Positions 33,280 to 43,510 of a stretch of 64,000 nucleotides of DNA are shown piece by piece. Source of the stretch: Desulfovibrio sp. (GTDB taxonomy: Bacteria; Desulfobacterota; Desulfovibrionia; Desulfovibrionales; Desulfovibrionaceae); NCBI GenBank assembly GCA_031280915.1, contig JAITGC010000081.1:1-64000 (forward strand), written 5' to 3'. The translations under genes and the position numbers were made by a program. Positions within the stretch are counted from its first letter, which is position 1. Each line of letters begins with the position of its first letter. Under the pieces are notes generated by a model. The model was not told the DNA's origin. It did no database searches and saw only the letters and a list, made by a program, of their open reading frames with translations.

Positions 33280-34719
33280 CTATTGTGATACGGGGACACC
33301 CAGATCGTGTATCTTTTTATAAAGCTTGTTGCGGGAAATGCCCAAAAGGCGCGCGGCCACGGTCTTGTTGTTTTTTGCGCTCACCAGGGCGGACAAAAGC
33401 GCCTTGCGTTCGGCATCGGCGCTCGCCTGGGCAAGATTGTGCGTTTTCCCCGCGCTCTTGGCGATTTCCGGATGTTCCTCGTTCACCTCTCTCAAAAAGC
33501 GGGCCGGCAGATGGCGGATGGTCAGAATATCCTCGCCGTCTTCAATATTGTACAGGGCAAAGGTCAGGACGTTGCGCAATTCACGGATATTGCCCCGCCA
33601 GGCATAACCGCCGAACATCCTGTAAACTTCGTTGGAGACATGAATTTCTTTCGCGCGTTTGCGCCCGAGAGCCGCGCCCATGAAATGCCGGATCAGGAGC
33701 GGGATGTCGCTGGCGCGTTCGCGCAGGGGCGGGATAGCCAGCTCAAGAATATTGAGCCGGTGATACAAATCTTCGCGGAAGCGTTCCTCATCCACAAGTT
33801 TGAGCAGGTTTTTATTGGTGGCCGCAATGAGGCGAAAGTCCGAATGCAATCGTCCCGTATGGCCGATTTTCTGAATTTCTCCGCTTTCCAGCACACGCAG
33901 GAGTTTTGCCTGCATGGCCAGCGGCAGATCGCCGATTTCATCGAGAAAAATGGTACCGTTGTCGGCCAGTTCAAATTTCCCCTTCATGCCTCCGGCTTTT
34001 GCACCTGTGAAAGACCCGGCCTCATAGCCGAAGAGTTCCGATTCCATGAGTTCCTGGGGCAAGGCGGCGCAGTTTACGGCCACAAAGGGCTTCAGGGCGC
34101 GTTCGCTTGCCGAGTGCAGGGCCTGGGCTATGAGTTCCTTGCCTGTGCCGCTTTCGCCGAAAAGCAGAATAGGTTCCGTGCTTTTGGCGAAGCGTCTGCC
34201 GAGTTTTTTCATCTCCAGCATGGGATCGCTTTCGCCCACTATGCTGTCGAAGGTGTGCAGCATGCCGGGCTTTTGCAGCATCTTGCGCTCAAGGTAATCG
34301 GCTTTTTCCTCAAGATTTTTGACCGTGTTCAGCAGGTCGGCCAGCCTTCCCCTGCCGATCTTTGTCGGTATGGCCTCCACAATCACGCCAAGCAGTTTGC
34401 CGTCAGCGTCCTCAATGGGATAGCGGAAGGAAACTCCCTGGGCATTGTCCTTGGTCACGCTGGAGCAAATGGTCATTGTCCGGGTGCGGAGGGCTTCCAT
34501 AACGCCCTGCTCGGCGGTCAGAAAAACCTCCGAGACGTGGCTGCCGACAATACTTTCGTTAAAATTGAACAATTTCGCGAAGGCCGTGTTTGTATAAAGA
34601 AAAATCCCTTCCGTGGACAAAATGCCGATGCCCGTATGCAAAAAATCGAATATTTTTGAGTAGCTGCTTTTTGCCAGGTCTTCCAGCGAAGTGAAAAGAA
34701 GCTCGTCGCTTTTGCGCAT
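33280..34719 (-). CDS. PAS-domain sigma-54-dependent transcriptional activator with Fis-type HTH
   Basis: LFGESGTGKELIAQALH, GYEAGSFTGAKAGG, GTIFLDEIGDLP, C-terminal NKTVAARLLGISRNKLYKKIHDLG. Confidence 0.92.
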   Translation of the reverse strand: MRKSDELLFTSLEDLAKSSYSKIFDFLHTGIGILSTEGIFLYTNTAFAKLFNFNESIVGSHVSEVFLTAEQGVMEALRTRTMTICSSVTKDNAQGVSFRYPIEDADGKLLGVIVEAIPTKIGRGRLADLLNTVKNLEEKADYLERKMLQKPGMLHTFDSIVGESDPMLEMKKLGRRFAKSTEPILLFGESGTGKELIAQALHSASERALKPFVAVNCAALPQELMESELFGYEAGSFTGAKAGGMKGKFELADNGTIFLDEIGDLPLAMQAKLLRVLESGEIQKIGHTGRLHSDFRLIAATNKNLLKLVDEERFREDLYHRLNILELAIPPLRERASDIPLLIRHFMGAALGRKRAKEIHVSNEVYRMFGGYAWRGNIRELRNVLTFALYNIEDGEDILTIRHLPARFLREVNEEHPEIAKSAGKTHNLAQASADAERKALLSALVSAKNNKTVAARLLGISRNKLYKKIHDLGVPVSQ

Positions 34720-35060
34720 TACTTTTGCGTCCTTTTTCTTGGAAGCGGAATACGCGGGGCAAAGGCCGCCGCGCTCTCTTGCCTTGGCGGGCTGCCAATA
34801 TATCGCGGACAATCCGGGACAATGCGAACAATCACAAGTGTACAGTGTTTACCCTTGAACGGCAAGATGCCCGGAGCGCGGGCGTTTTTCGCGCTACGGC
34901 CGGCCGCCGCCTCCGGCCTTCCGCCGGGAGAGCACAAGCCCATGCCGCGACAACACATTGTATAAAAACAGGAACAAATTTATTCATAGAATACAATATA
35001 ATATATTATTTCTTCGCAAGAGTGTTCCGAATACGATACATTATCTGGAAGCAATTTGTA

Positions 35061-35083
35061 AACGATAATGAGTATTATTCGTT
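35061..35083. promoter_or_regulatory. Imperfect palindrome, candidate upstream activator site
   Basis: aacgataatgagtattattcgtt, about 45 bp upstream of the candidate -24 element. Confidence 0.3.
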
Positions 35084-35124
35084 AAATATATATAAATTAT
35101 TGTTTTTTTATATATAAAATTGAA

Positions 35125-35142
35125 CAGGCACGAAAATTGATT
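35125..35142 (+). promoter_or_regulatory. Candidate sigma-54 promoter of activase/TRAP operon
   Basis: caGGCACgaaaaTTGAtt versus consensus TGGCAC-N5-TTGCW; correct GG-N10-G spacing, -12 has GA instead of GC. Confidence 0.45.
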
Positions 35143-35225
35143 ATACTTGTTACATTCTGGACAAGCAGCGGCGCCCAGGCCGTCTGATTTGGACAACACC
35201 CGGTAACGTATAAAATTATCACGTA

Positions 35226-36119
35226 ATGTCGCAAGCTGTTGTTTACGATATTCAGCGGATGTCCACCAGGGACGGGCCGGGCTTGAGAACCACTGTCTTC
35301 TTGAAGGGTTGTCCTCTTCGTTGCCTGTGGTGCAGCAATCCGGAATCCCAGTCCTTCATGCCCCAACTCCTGGTTTTTGAAAATCTTTGCTCCGGCTGTG
35401 GGCGCTGCATGGAAGTTTGCCCCGCCGGGGCAGTGGAGCGAAACGGGGCTGCCTGCAACAGAAATTTGGCCCTGTGCACGGACTGCGGCGCGTGCGTCGC
35501 GGAATGCCCCGCAAAAGCGAGGGTGATGTCCGGCAAGTTGATGGACGTCGCTGAAGTGATGGATGTTGTCCGCAAGGACGCGCTGTTTTACGCCAATTCC
35601 GACGGGGGAGTGACCTTCGGCGGCGGCGAGGCCACGGCGGCCGGGGATTTTCTGCTGGATATGCTGCGCGCCTGCCGGGACGAGGCCTTTCACGTCTGCG
35701 TTGATACCTGTGGATTCTGCCCGCCTGAGTACTTCAGCAAAGTCGCCGGATTGACGGATCTCTTTCTGTTTGACTGCAAACACATGGACGCGGAAACGCA
35801 CAAGCGCCTGACCGGGCAGGACAATGCCCTGATTTTGGCCAATCTTCGCGCGGCGCTCGCATCCGGGGTGCGTACGCGTATCCGTGTGCCGTTGCTGCCG
35901 GGGCTGAACGACTCGGAGGAAAACATCCGGGCAATGGCCCTCCTGCTGCATGAATATGACGTATATGAGGTGGATGTGCTGCCGTACCACGCCTTCGGCA
36001 GAAACAAATATGCGGCCCTTCGCAGGGATTGGCCGGAATTTCGGGCCTATGAGCCGGAGCGGCTGCGCGGGGCGCTGGACAGATTTGCCGGACACGGCCT
36101 CAGGGCCGAAATCGTATAA
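35226..36119 (+). CDS. Glycyl-radical enzyme activating enzyme (radical SAM)
   Basis: CPLRCLWC radical-SAM motif, plus inserted dicluster ferredoxin Cys motifs CSGCGRCMEVCPAG / CTDCGACVAECP. Confidence 0.93.
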   Translation: MSQAVVYDIQRMSTRDGPGLRTTVFLKGCPLRCLWCSNPESQSFMPQLLVFENLCSGCGRCMEVCPAGAVERNGAACNRNLALCTDCGACVAECPAKARVMSGKLMDVAEVMDVVRKDALFYANSDGGVTFGGGEATAAGDFLLDMLRACRDEAFHVCVDTCGFCPPEYFSKVAGLTDLFLFDCKHMDAETHKRLTGQDNALILANLRAALASGVRTRIRVPLLPGLNDSEENIRAMALLLHEYDVYEVDVLPYHAFGRNKYAALRRDWPEFRAYEPERLRGALDRFAGHGLRAEIV

Positions 36120-36174
36120 AAGTTTCAGAAGCGCATTATGACAGCATAACGTCAACATAATACAGGAGGATTTT

Positions 36175-37512
36175 ATGAAGGCAAAGTTGAGATCAAAAAA
36201 AGTGTCACGAAATAGTCTCGCGGGCGGTCATGAAATCCCCGCTATTACCCGGCGGGATTTTCTGAAAACCACAGCCGCCACAGCGACGACCCTCGCGCTG
36301 GGGCCGATGATGCCCGATTTTGCTTCCGCCGCCGCCGAGATATCGCCGAGCAACGCCCCCTACGTCACCACGCTTACGCCCGAAAGAGTCAAGGACAACA
36401 ACATCGGCTGGGTCTATTACGGCGCTGAAGCCAAGGACAGGCCGCTCATGGCTGTGGACAAGGCGCAGATGAAGGACAGCGAGTTCGACAAGAACGCCAC
36501 TGTGCTGAAATGCTCCTGCTATTACCCCAACGCCGGCGACATCGGGCACGGCATCCACTGGGAAACGTTCAGCTTCCTGGAATACCAGTTCGGCGGACGC
36601 CTGAAATTCGAGCGCTATTTCGGCCAGTCCCTGCACAGCCTCCAGGACGGCTGGAAAGCCCTGCGAGCCGGTCTTGTCCACGTTGGGCAGACCTATCACC
36701 TGCATAATCAGGGCGCTTTTGATCTGGCCATGGCGGACGGCCTGCCCTTTCTTTCCAACAGTGTGGTCGTGGCCACCCAGATTATGGAGGAAATGTATCC
36801 CAAGTACTTCAAAAAGGAATATGAGGCCCAGGGCGTCTCTCTGGCCTGGATTCCCCACTTCGATGTGCAGGGCCTCATCTGCAAGACGCCCATCCGCAAG
36901 CTGGAAGACCTCAAGGGCAAGCGGATCATGGGTTTCGGCGGCTCGGTGCAGCGCGATACCCTCATTGCCCTGGGCGCAACCCCTGTCTCTCTCCCCACGC
37001 CGGATGTCTTCATCGGCTTGCAGCGCGGTGTTGTTGATGGCGTGGCTTGGGCGGTCGGCGGCATCATCCCCTGGCGCTTCCATGAAGTGGCCAGGTATCT
37101 CACCGTCACCGGTCTGGGCTGCACACGCATTGACTACGGCATAAACAGGGAAAAATTCTACAGTCTCCCCAAGGAATTTCAGAAGGAACTGTACTACAAG
37201 TTCCGCCTGGCGGGCAATCACATGTCCGAAGGCTACACCAAGCTGGAAGACCGCGGCTTTGACGACCTCAAAAAGGCCGGTGTCGAGATGATCTTTCTTG
37301 ACCCCGAAGAAAAGAAGCGCTGGGTCGGGGTGGGAGACACCATCTGGGAGCAGTTCATCAAGAAGAACGAAGACAAGGGCTTGCCGGCCAGGGAATTCGC
37401 CAAGGACTTCAGGGCCGCTGCCGCCAAATACAATGCCATGTCCATCCGGGAAATACGCGAGTACGTTCAGGATCCGAAAAACACGATCCGCGGCATCCTT
37501 GACGGCTTTTAA
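36175..37512 (+). CDS. TRAP transporter substrate-binding protein (DctP family), Tat signal
   Basis: RRDFLKTTAATATTLALGP Tat motif; TRAP-P fold features; followed by DctQ and DctM genes. Confidence 0.88.
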   Translation: MKAKLRSKKVSRNSLAGGHEIPAITRRDFLKTTAATATTLALGPMMPDFASAAAEISPSNAPYVTTLTPERVKDNNIGWVYYGAEAKDRPLMAVDKAQMKDSEFDKNATVLKCSCYYPNAGDIGHGIHWETFSFLEYQFGGRLKFERYFGQSLHSLQDGWKALRAGLVHVGQTYHLHNQGAFDLAMADGLPFLSNSVVVATQIMEEMYPKYFKKEYEAQGVSLAWIPHFDVQGLICKTPIRKLEDLKGKRIMGFGGSVQRDTLIALGATPVSLPTPDVFIGLQRGVVDGVAWAVGGIIPWRFHEVARYLTVTGLGCTRIDYGINREKFYSLPKEFQKELYYKFRLAGNHMSEGYTKLEDRGFDDLKKAGVEMIFLDPEEKKRWVGVGDTIWEQFIKKNEDKGLPAREFAKDFRAAAAKYNAMSIREIREYVQDPKNTIRGILDGF

Positions 37513-37589
37513 GCCATTGCGGAGCATGCCCGCGTTATTTTTGCCCCCGGGCTCCGGATATTGCTTCCGGAGTCCGGCGGGTTGTGGCC

Positions 37590-37685
37590 GCAAGAGCAAT
37601 TGCAACGTGAAATTGCTCTGGTGGCGGGAGCAGCGCCGCCGCCCATCCGCGAGGCGCGAGCATGTTTTCGCCGCCACGCCGGATG
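37590..37685 (+). repeat. Dispersed intergenic repeat, copy D, with perfect 9-bp hairpin
   Basis: agagcaatt-gcaacgtga-aattgctct (37593-37619) then ggtggcggg; located between dctP and dctQ. Confidence 0.65.
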
Positions 37686-37727
37686 GAGCGTCTTACAGGC
37701 AATAATATTCTTAAGAAGGAGCAGCTC

Positions 37728-38294
37728 ATGGCAGCGCAAGATGTTTCCACCGACGACATGGCAGCGCAAGACGTTCCCGCCAACGGCGATGCCGGGGCCG
37801 GCAGGGTGATGCGGGGCGTGGACAAAGCCGCCGACGTTTGTCTTTCCGGCAGCATGTATATTATCTATCCGGCCATTCTGCTGGTGATCATGATTGACGT
37901 CATCGGCCGCAATTTTTTCGAAACGCCTCTTTCCTGGGCCATTGAGGGCAGCGGCCTTTTTCTCATCGGCGGCATATTCCTGGCCGTGCCCAGGGTGGAA
38001 CTGGACAAGGAACATATTCTGCTTGATATTTTGTATGCCCGTTACCCGCACCGCATGAAGCTGATCTGCGATTTCCTGACCCGCGCTTTCGCTGCCCTGT
38101 GGATGCTGGCCGCCACCATCCGCAGCGCCATGGAGATTCCCACCTCCTACGCCATGCGCGAAAGCGGGACGGACTTTCGCTATCCCTTCTGGCCCATGCG
38201 GGTGATTATGACCCTGGGCTTCTTTGTGCTCATGCTCGCCCTGATTTACAGTGTGGTTCACGCGTACGGAAATTTCCGCAAGGGAGGCCGCTGA
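37728..38294 (+). CDS. TRAP transporter small permease (DctQ)
   Basis: Four hydrophobic segments; position between dctP and dctM. Confidence 0.82.
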   Translation: MAAQDVSTDDMAAQDVPANGDAGAGRVMRGVDKAADVCLSGSMYIIYPAILLVIMIDVIGRNFFETPLSWAIEGSGLFLIGGIFLAVPRVELDKEHILLDILYARYPHRMKLICDFLTRAFAALWMLAATIRSAMEIPTSYAMRESGTDFRYPFWPMRVIMTLGFFVLMLALIYSVVHAYGNFRKGGR

Positions 38295-38295
38295 C

Positions 38296-39600
38296 ATGGA
38301 CTACGTTATGCTGGGATATTACGGCATCGGCGTCATGCTGCTGCTTTCCGTGTTCGGGATGCCCATGGCCTACGCCATGTGCGGCGTCGCCAGCATTGGG
38401 CTTTGCGTCACCCTGGGCGTCGTCAACGCGGCCACCCAGACCATGTTCATAGCCTGGGAGCAGGGCAGCAATTTTTCGCTCATGAGCATTCCGCTTTTCA
38501 TTTTCATGGGGTCCATCGCGTACCACACCGGCATTGTGGCCGATTTGTTTGACGCCAACCGGAAATGGATAGGCTTTCTGCCGGGCGGGCTGGCGGCGGC
38601 GGGGGTGCTGGCCGGCGCCGCCTTCGGCGCGGTGACGGGTTCCACCGCCGCGGCTTCCGCCACCATGGCCTCCACCGTCATACCGGAGCTGGAGAAATCC
38701 GGCTACGATACGGAATTGTCCGCCGGCGCCATCGCCGCATCCGGCGGCCTGGCGGCCATTATCCCGCCCAGCGTGTTCATCATCATCTTCGCGGTGCTTA
38801 CCGATCAGGGCGTGGGCGAACTCTTCATCGCCATCCTTGTCCCCGGCCTGCTGGTGACCGCGCTGTTCGCGCTGTACTGCATCATCCGCTGCGCCATCAC
38901 CCCGTCCATGGGCCCGAGAAGCCCCAAGGCCACCTGGGCGGAGCGCATCCGCTGCCTGCCCGCCTCCATCCCGGTCATCGTGGTCTTCGGCATTGTCATA
39001 GGCGGCATTTACGGCGGTCTGGCCACTCCCACCGAGGCCGCCGCCATGGGGGTTGTGGGCGTCATTCTCATTGCGGCCTGCATGGGCAGGATGCGGCGGG
39101 ACACCATTATCCCGGCATTCAGGGAAGGCGCCAAGCTGAGCGCGGCCATATTCTTCCTCATCATCGGCGGCTGGCTGATGGCGCGCTTTCTGGTCACCAC
39201 CGGCACCACGCGCCACATGGTGAACCTTTTTATAGGCATGGAACTGTCCTACTACGGCCTTGTCGGCATGATGTTTCTTCTTTTTTTGATTCTGGGCTGC
39301 ATCCTGGAATCCACCTCCATTCTGATTCTGACCATGCCCTTCATGTACCCCATCACGCAGCAGTACGGGGTTGACCAGATATGGTTCGGCGTGTTTGTGA
39401 CGCTCATGATGGTGCTGGCGGGCATCTCGCCCCCGGTCGGGCTGAACGTCTTTGTGGTGCGCGGGATATGCCCGCATATATCGGTGCAGCAGATATACAG
39501 GGGGGCCTTTCCCTTTTTGTGCATGCTGTTTGTTGCCGTCCTCATGATATGCATCTGGCCGGACATAGCCACCTGGCTGCCGAGAAGCATGATGAGATGA
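38296..39600 (+). CDS. TRAP transporter large permease (DctM)
   Basis: FIFMGSIAYHTGIVADLFDANRKWIGFLPGGLAAAGVLAGAAFGAVTGSTAAASATMASTVIPE. Confidence 0.92.
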   Translation: MDYVMLGYYGIGVMLLLSVFGMPMAYAMCGVASIGLCVTLGVVNAATQTMFIAWEQGSNFSLMSIPLFIFMGSIAYHTGIVADLFDANRKWIGFLPGGLAAAGVLAGAAFGAVTGSTAAASATMASTVIPELEKSGYDTELSAGAIAASGGLAAIIPPSVFIIIFAVLTDQGVGELFIAILVPGLLVTALFALYCIIRCAITPSMGPRSPKATWAERIRCLPASIPVIVVFGIVIGGIYGGLATPTEAAAMGVVGVILIAACMGRMRRDTIIPAFREGAKLSAAIFFLIIGGWLMARFLVTTGTTRHMVNLFIGMELSYYGLVGMMFLLFLILGCILESTSILILTMPFMYPITQQYGVDQIWFGVFVTLMMVLAGISPPVGLNVFVVRGICPHISVQQIYRGAFPFLCMLFVAVLMICIWPDIATWLPRSMMR

Positions 39601-39694
39601 AGGCCTCCCGGCGAATCTGAGGGACAAATCCCGGGCAGGCGCCAGTGGGCGGCATCCGGGATTTGTAAAAAATTTCCATAGCGGGACGGCGACA

Positions 39695-40933
39695 ATGCGG
39701 CACGGCGACGGATTCACCACCGGCAAGACAAGGGCGGCGGCCGTCACAGGCCTGGCTTTTCTCGTCATCATGGTCGCCATGGGCACGCGTCTGACGGTGG
39801 GGCTTTTTGTTCAGCCCATTATGAACAACACGGGCATGAACATCGCGGACGTGAGCATGGCCCTGGCCATAGGCCAGCTTTCCTGGGGCGTTTTTCAGCC
39901 GATTTTCGGCGCGTGGGCCGACAAGGGGCATGCCCTGGCCGCCCTTGTCACAGGCATGTGCTGCATTGTCGTGGGACAGTCGGTCACCGTGGCGGCGGAC
40001 GGTTTCTGTACCCTTGTCCTTGCCCAGGGCATACTTTCCCCAGGCGGGGTCGCGGCCGGCAGTTTCGCCGCGCTGTTCGGCATTGCCGTGTCACGGTTGC
40101 CGTCCGGCATCCGCACGGCGGCGGGCGGCGTCATCAACGCCGGCGGTTCCGTGGGGCAATTTGTCTATGCCCCCCTGATCCACCTGATTACCCATCTGCG
40201 GGACTACCGCGCCAGCCTGCTTGTGCTGGCCGGGCTTGCCGCTGCGGCCATCATTCCTTCCTGGCTTCTGTGCCGGATCAAACCCCTGCATGCAAAGGAG
40301 AGGGAGGAAAGCGCCGACTCCCCCCTTGCGCGGGAAGGACTGCGCGAGCAGCTTTGCGTGGCCTTGCGCACGCCGGATTATCTTTTGCTGAACGCCGGTT
40401 TTTTTACCTGCGGCTTCCACGTGGCTTTTCTCATTTCCCATCTTCCCGGCGAAATAAGCCTGTACGGCCATTCCGCCGCTGTGGCGGCGGCCAGCATTTC
40501 CCTGATCGGCCTGTGCAACATAGCCGGAAGCATCGGCGTGGGCTTTATCTGCCGGCGTTTTCTCATGAAGAACATCCTTGCCTGGGTGTACGCTCTTCGG
40601 GCCGTGATTCTCGCCGTATACCTGGCTTCCCCCAAAACGGAGTCGGCCTTTTATATTTTCGCCTGCGCCATCGGCTTCACCTGGCTTGCCACTGTGCCGC
40701 CCACGGCGGGCATTGTGGACAAGCTTTTCGGCAAACGCTATCTGGCGACATTGTTCGGCTTGACCTTTTTTTCGCATCAGGTGGGCGGATTTCTGGGGGC
40801 CTGGCTCGGCGGCGTCGTTATGGCGCGGATGGGAAATTTTCTCCAGGTGTGGTATGTCGATATTGTTCTCGCGCTCCTCGCGGCACTGGTGAATCTGGCC
40901 ATCAGGGAACAGGCCCCGCGCCCCGCGCCATGA
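39695..40933 (+). CDS. MFS transporter
   Basis: 12-TM pattern, 412 aa. Confidence 0.8.
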   Translation: MRHGDGFTTGKTRAAAVTGLAFLVIMVAMGTRLTVGLFVQPIMNNTGMNIADVSMALAIGQLSWGVFQPIFGAWADKGHALAALVTGMCCIVVGQSVTVAADGFCTLVLAQGILSPGGVAAGSFAALFGIAVSRLPSGIRTAAGGVINAGGSVGQFVYAPLIHLITHLRDYRASLLVLAGLAAAAIIPSWLLCRIKPLHAKEREESADSPLAREGLREQLCVALRTPDYLLLNAGFFTCGFHVAFLISHLPGEISLYGHSAAVAAASISLIGLCNIAGSIGVGFICRRFLMKNILAWVYALRAVILAVYLASPKTESAFYIFACAIGFTWLATVPPTAGIVDKLFGKRYLATLFGLTFFSHQVGGFLGAWLGGVVMARMGNFLQVWYVDIVLALLAALVNLAIREQAPRPAP

Positions 40934-40942
40934 CAGGACTAT

Positions 40943-41893
40943 GTGATGAAAGGGCTTGAATTGGCCGCGCTGTATTACAAGGAACGCTGTTTCCCCATGT
41001 TGCGCGCTTTTTTCCCCGGCCTTGCGCGCCGCGTCGCGGCCGGGCTTGTGGGCGAAGGTTCGGAATGCCTGGGTTTTGATGACGAAATATCCAGGGATCA
41101 CGACTGGGGCCCCGCCATCTGCCTGTGGCTGAACAAACGTGATTTCAACAAATATGGCGAGGCGCTGCGGCTGGCGCTGGATGCCCTGCCTCCCTTTTTT
41201 CGCGGTTTTCCCGTGCGCCGGCCCGGCCGGTGGAGCGAGGGGCGGACAGGGGTTATGGAAATGGAGAGCTTTTATTCCAAATTTCTTGGGCAGGCAAATG
41301 TTCCGGAAAAGCCCGTGGAGTGGATGGCCATTTCCGACGCGCAACTGGCCGCCGCGACCAATGGGGAGGTCTTTGCCGATCCGGGCGGCGAATTTACGCG
41401 CATCAGAAAAAAACTTCTTGCCTTCTACCCCGAGGACGTGCGGCGCAAAAAACTGGCCGCGCACTGCGCCAAAGTCGCCCAGGCCGGCCAGTACAATTTT
41501 CCGAGGTGCGCGGCGCGCGGAGAATACGTCGCCGCGGCCCTGGCGGAAGCTGTGTTCATTGAGGCCGCCTGCTCCGCCGTCTTTTTGCTGAACAGGCGCT
41601 ATGCGCCGTTTTACAAATGGCTGCACAGGGCTTTGAAGGCCCTCCCGGTGATGGGCCCTGACATGTATGCAAGGCTCTGCGCTCTGGCGGAGACGGAAGA
41701 GCCGCCAGACAGGCGCGCCGGCGGCAAAAAACGCGCGATCATTGAGGACGTCAGCCGGCTGATTGCCGACGAACTGCGGCGGCAGGGTCTTTCAGCCGTT
41801 GAAAACGATTTTTTGCTGGATCACGCTTTTGCCGTACAGAACGGAATACAGGACGAATATCTCAGAAATTTGAACGTATTTCTTGGGGCCTGA
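40943..41893 (+). CDS. DUF4037-like putative nucleotidyltransferase-fold protein
   Basis: GEGSECLGFDDEISRDHDWGPAICLWL resembles the conserved block of DUF4037. Confidence 0.65.
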   Translation: MMKGLELAALYYKERCFPMLRAFFPGLARRVAAGLVGEGSECLGFDDEISRDHDWGPAICLWLNKRDFNKYGEALRLALDALPPFFRGFPVRRPGRWSEGRTGVMEMESFYSKFLGQANVPEKPVEWMAISDAQLAAATNGEVFADPGGEFTRIRKKLLAFYPEDVRRKKLAAHCAKVAQAGQYNFPRCAARGEYVAAALAEAVFIEAACSAVFLLNRRYAPFYKWLHRALKALPVMGPDMYARLCALAETEEPPDRRAGGKKRAIIEDVSRLIADELRRQGLSAVENDFLLDHAFAVQNGIQDEYLRNLNVFLGA

Positions 41894-41913
41894 CTCCCCG
41901 GGAGGCCGCCGTT

Positions 41914-42588
41914 ATGAAAAAAGCAGGGCCAGCGGATATTGTCCGCCTTGAATGGGAAATGTTCGCGCAGGTTTCCAACACGGGCGGCAAGGCGTCCTGC
42001 CAGGCCGACCCCGCCACATTCGAGATAATGCGTTCCAGCCAGGTGGAAACCTGGCCCGGTGACGTTCTGGAAAGTTGGTTTGAAGACCTTGCGGCCGCCG
42101 GAAGGGAAGGCAGAAATCTCATGAGCGAGAAATACGCCCGGATGATGAAGAGCGCCTTCCCCGACGAATACAGGAAAATCGCGGACCGGCTCCCGTCCGT
42201 GGACGACGGGACGCTGGCGCTCATTGAACATATTGTGGCCGCCAACCTCGCATGGAAGCTTGAGACGGCCGAAAAATACCCGCTGCTGGGTGAGAAGGGC
42301 AGACCGGCGCATACCGGGGAAGACAGCCCCTGGGCCACTTCTTTTGAGACCTATCTCAGGGGCGAGTTGGAAACATATTCTCCTGAAACCGTCCGGCGTT
42401 TGTACCGGCATACGCGAAATCTGCGGGATGCCGGGATCAACGGCGTGGAGCAGGTTCTCCTGAATCAGGTGAGAAAATACGGCTACGCTTCCCTTGAAGA
42501 GGCGGAAGCGGCCCAGGCGGGGCGAATGCAAAGTAAAAATGCTATAAAGTTGACATGCTCTGACAGCCGCGCGATAAAAAATCCTTGA
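41914..42588 (+). CDS. DUF4125-like protein
   Basis: RLEWEMFAQVSNTGGKASCQADPATFEIMRSSQVETWPGDVLESW. Confidence 0.65.
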   Translation: MKKAGPADIVRLEWEMFAQVSNTGGKASCQADPATFEIMRSSQVETWPGDVLESWFEDLAAAGREGRNLMSEKYARMMKSAFPDEYRKIADRLPSVDDGTLALIEHIVAANLAWKLETAEKYPLLGEKGRPAHTGEDSPWATSFETYLRGELETYSPETVRRLYRHTRNLRDAGINGVEQVLLNQVRKYGYASLEEAEAAQAGRMQSKNAIKLTCSDSRAIKNP

Positions 42589-42615
42589 GCGTGATTTTGC
42601 TGTCCGTGGTCAGCG

Positions 42616-43491
42616 TCAGGCGTCAAGCCTGGCGAAAATGTGATCCGCCTTTGCCGTGAATTGGCGCGCTTTTTCAAGATAGCCCGCCGCTTCGCAGGCA
42701 TCGGCGCAGTTCCGGCAGGTTATCGCGTAGTCCCGATTTTCTCCGAAGGCCGCCTCAATGTGTTCCAGGGCCGACTCATAGGCCCTGGCGGCCTTGTCGA
42801 ACTTGTCCATTCGGAAATATGCCTCTCCCATGCCCGCAAGGGCCGCCGCGTACTGAGGGGCCAATTTTTGCCCTTCTTCCCCGCCGCCGGCCCGCCGGAA
42901 GACAGCCATCGCTTTTTCCAGGGTGGCTGAGGCTTCGTCGCGGCGGTTCAGCTTGAGGGAAATCATGGCAAGATTGGTGAGCACAATGGCGGCGTCATCG
43001 GCCATATCCGGCTTCTTCTCCATAATGTCCGAAGCTTTCTGAAGCATCTCAAGGGCTTCCGAATAATCCCCCTTTTCTTCATGAATGGCGCTGATATTGT
43101 TGTACAGGCCCGCAAGGCGGTAATCATCTTCCGGCAACAGCGCGGCGAGGACGGTAAGGGAGGAGATGAACAGCTCCATGGCCTTCACGCTGTCTCCCGC
43201 CGCCCGGTAGGCGGTGGCCGCGTTGAGCAGGGTGGTTCCGTAGGGAACAGTGTTTTCATAACCAAGGCCACGAAGGATGGAGACAGCCCTGTCCGCCGCG
43301 TTCACCGCTTCGGCGTAATTGCTGGTGTTGCGAAAGTAGCCGGCGGCTTCATTCAGGATGGTGACAAGGGCATGGTTGTCCTTTTCTTTTTCCGCTTCGG
43401 CGAGGCTGTTATGCAAAAATTCGCCGATGTCCTCGCGGCGGCCCTGGTCAAAAATTCTGCCGAAATTCTGGAAAAAGACGTTAATATCCAT
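42616..43491 (-). CDS. Tetratricopeptide-repeat protein
   Basis: Tandem TPR helices (e.g. AGLYNNISAIHEEKGDYSEALEMLQKASDI). Confidence 0.82.
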   Translation of the reverse strand: MDINVFFQNFGRIFDQGRREDIGEFLHNSLAEAEKEKDNHALVTILNEAAGYFRNTSNYAEAVNAADRAVSILRGLGYENTVPYGTTLLNAATAYRAAGDSVKAMELFISSLTVLAALLPEDDYRLAGLYNNISAIHEEKGDYSEALEMLQKASDIMEKKPDMADDAAIVLTNLAMISLKLNRRDEASATLEKAMAVFRRAGGGEEGQKLAPQYAAALAGMGEAYFRMDKFDKAARAYESALEHIEAAFGENRDYAITCRNCADACEAAGYLEKARQFTAKADHIFARLDA

Positions 43492-43510
43492 TCCGGTCTC
43501 CTTGTGCCCG

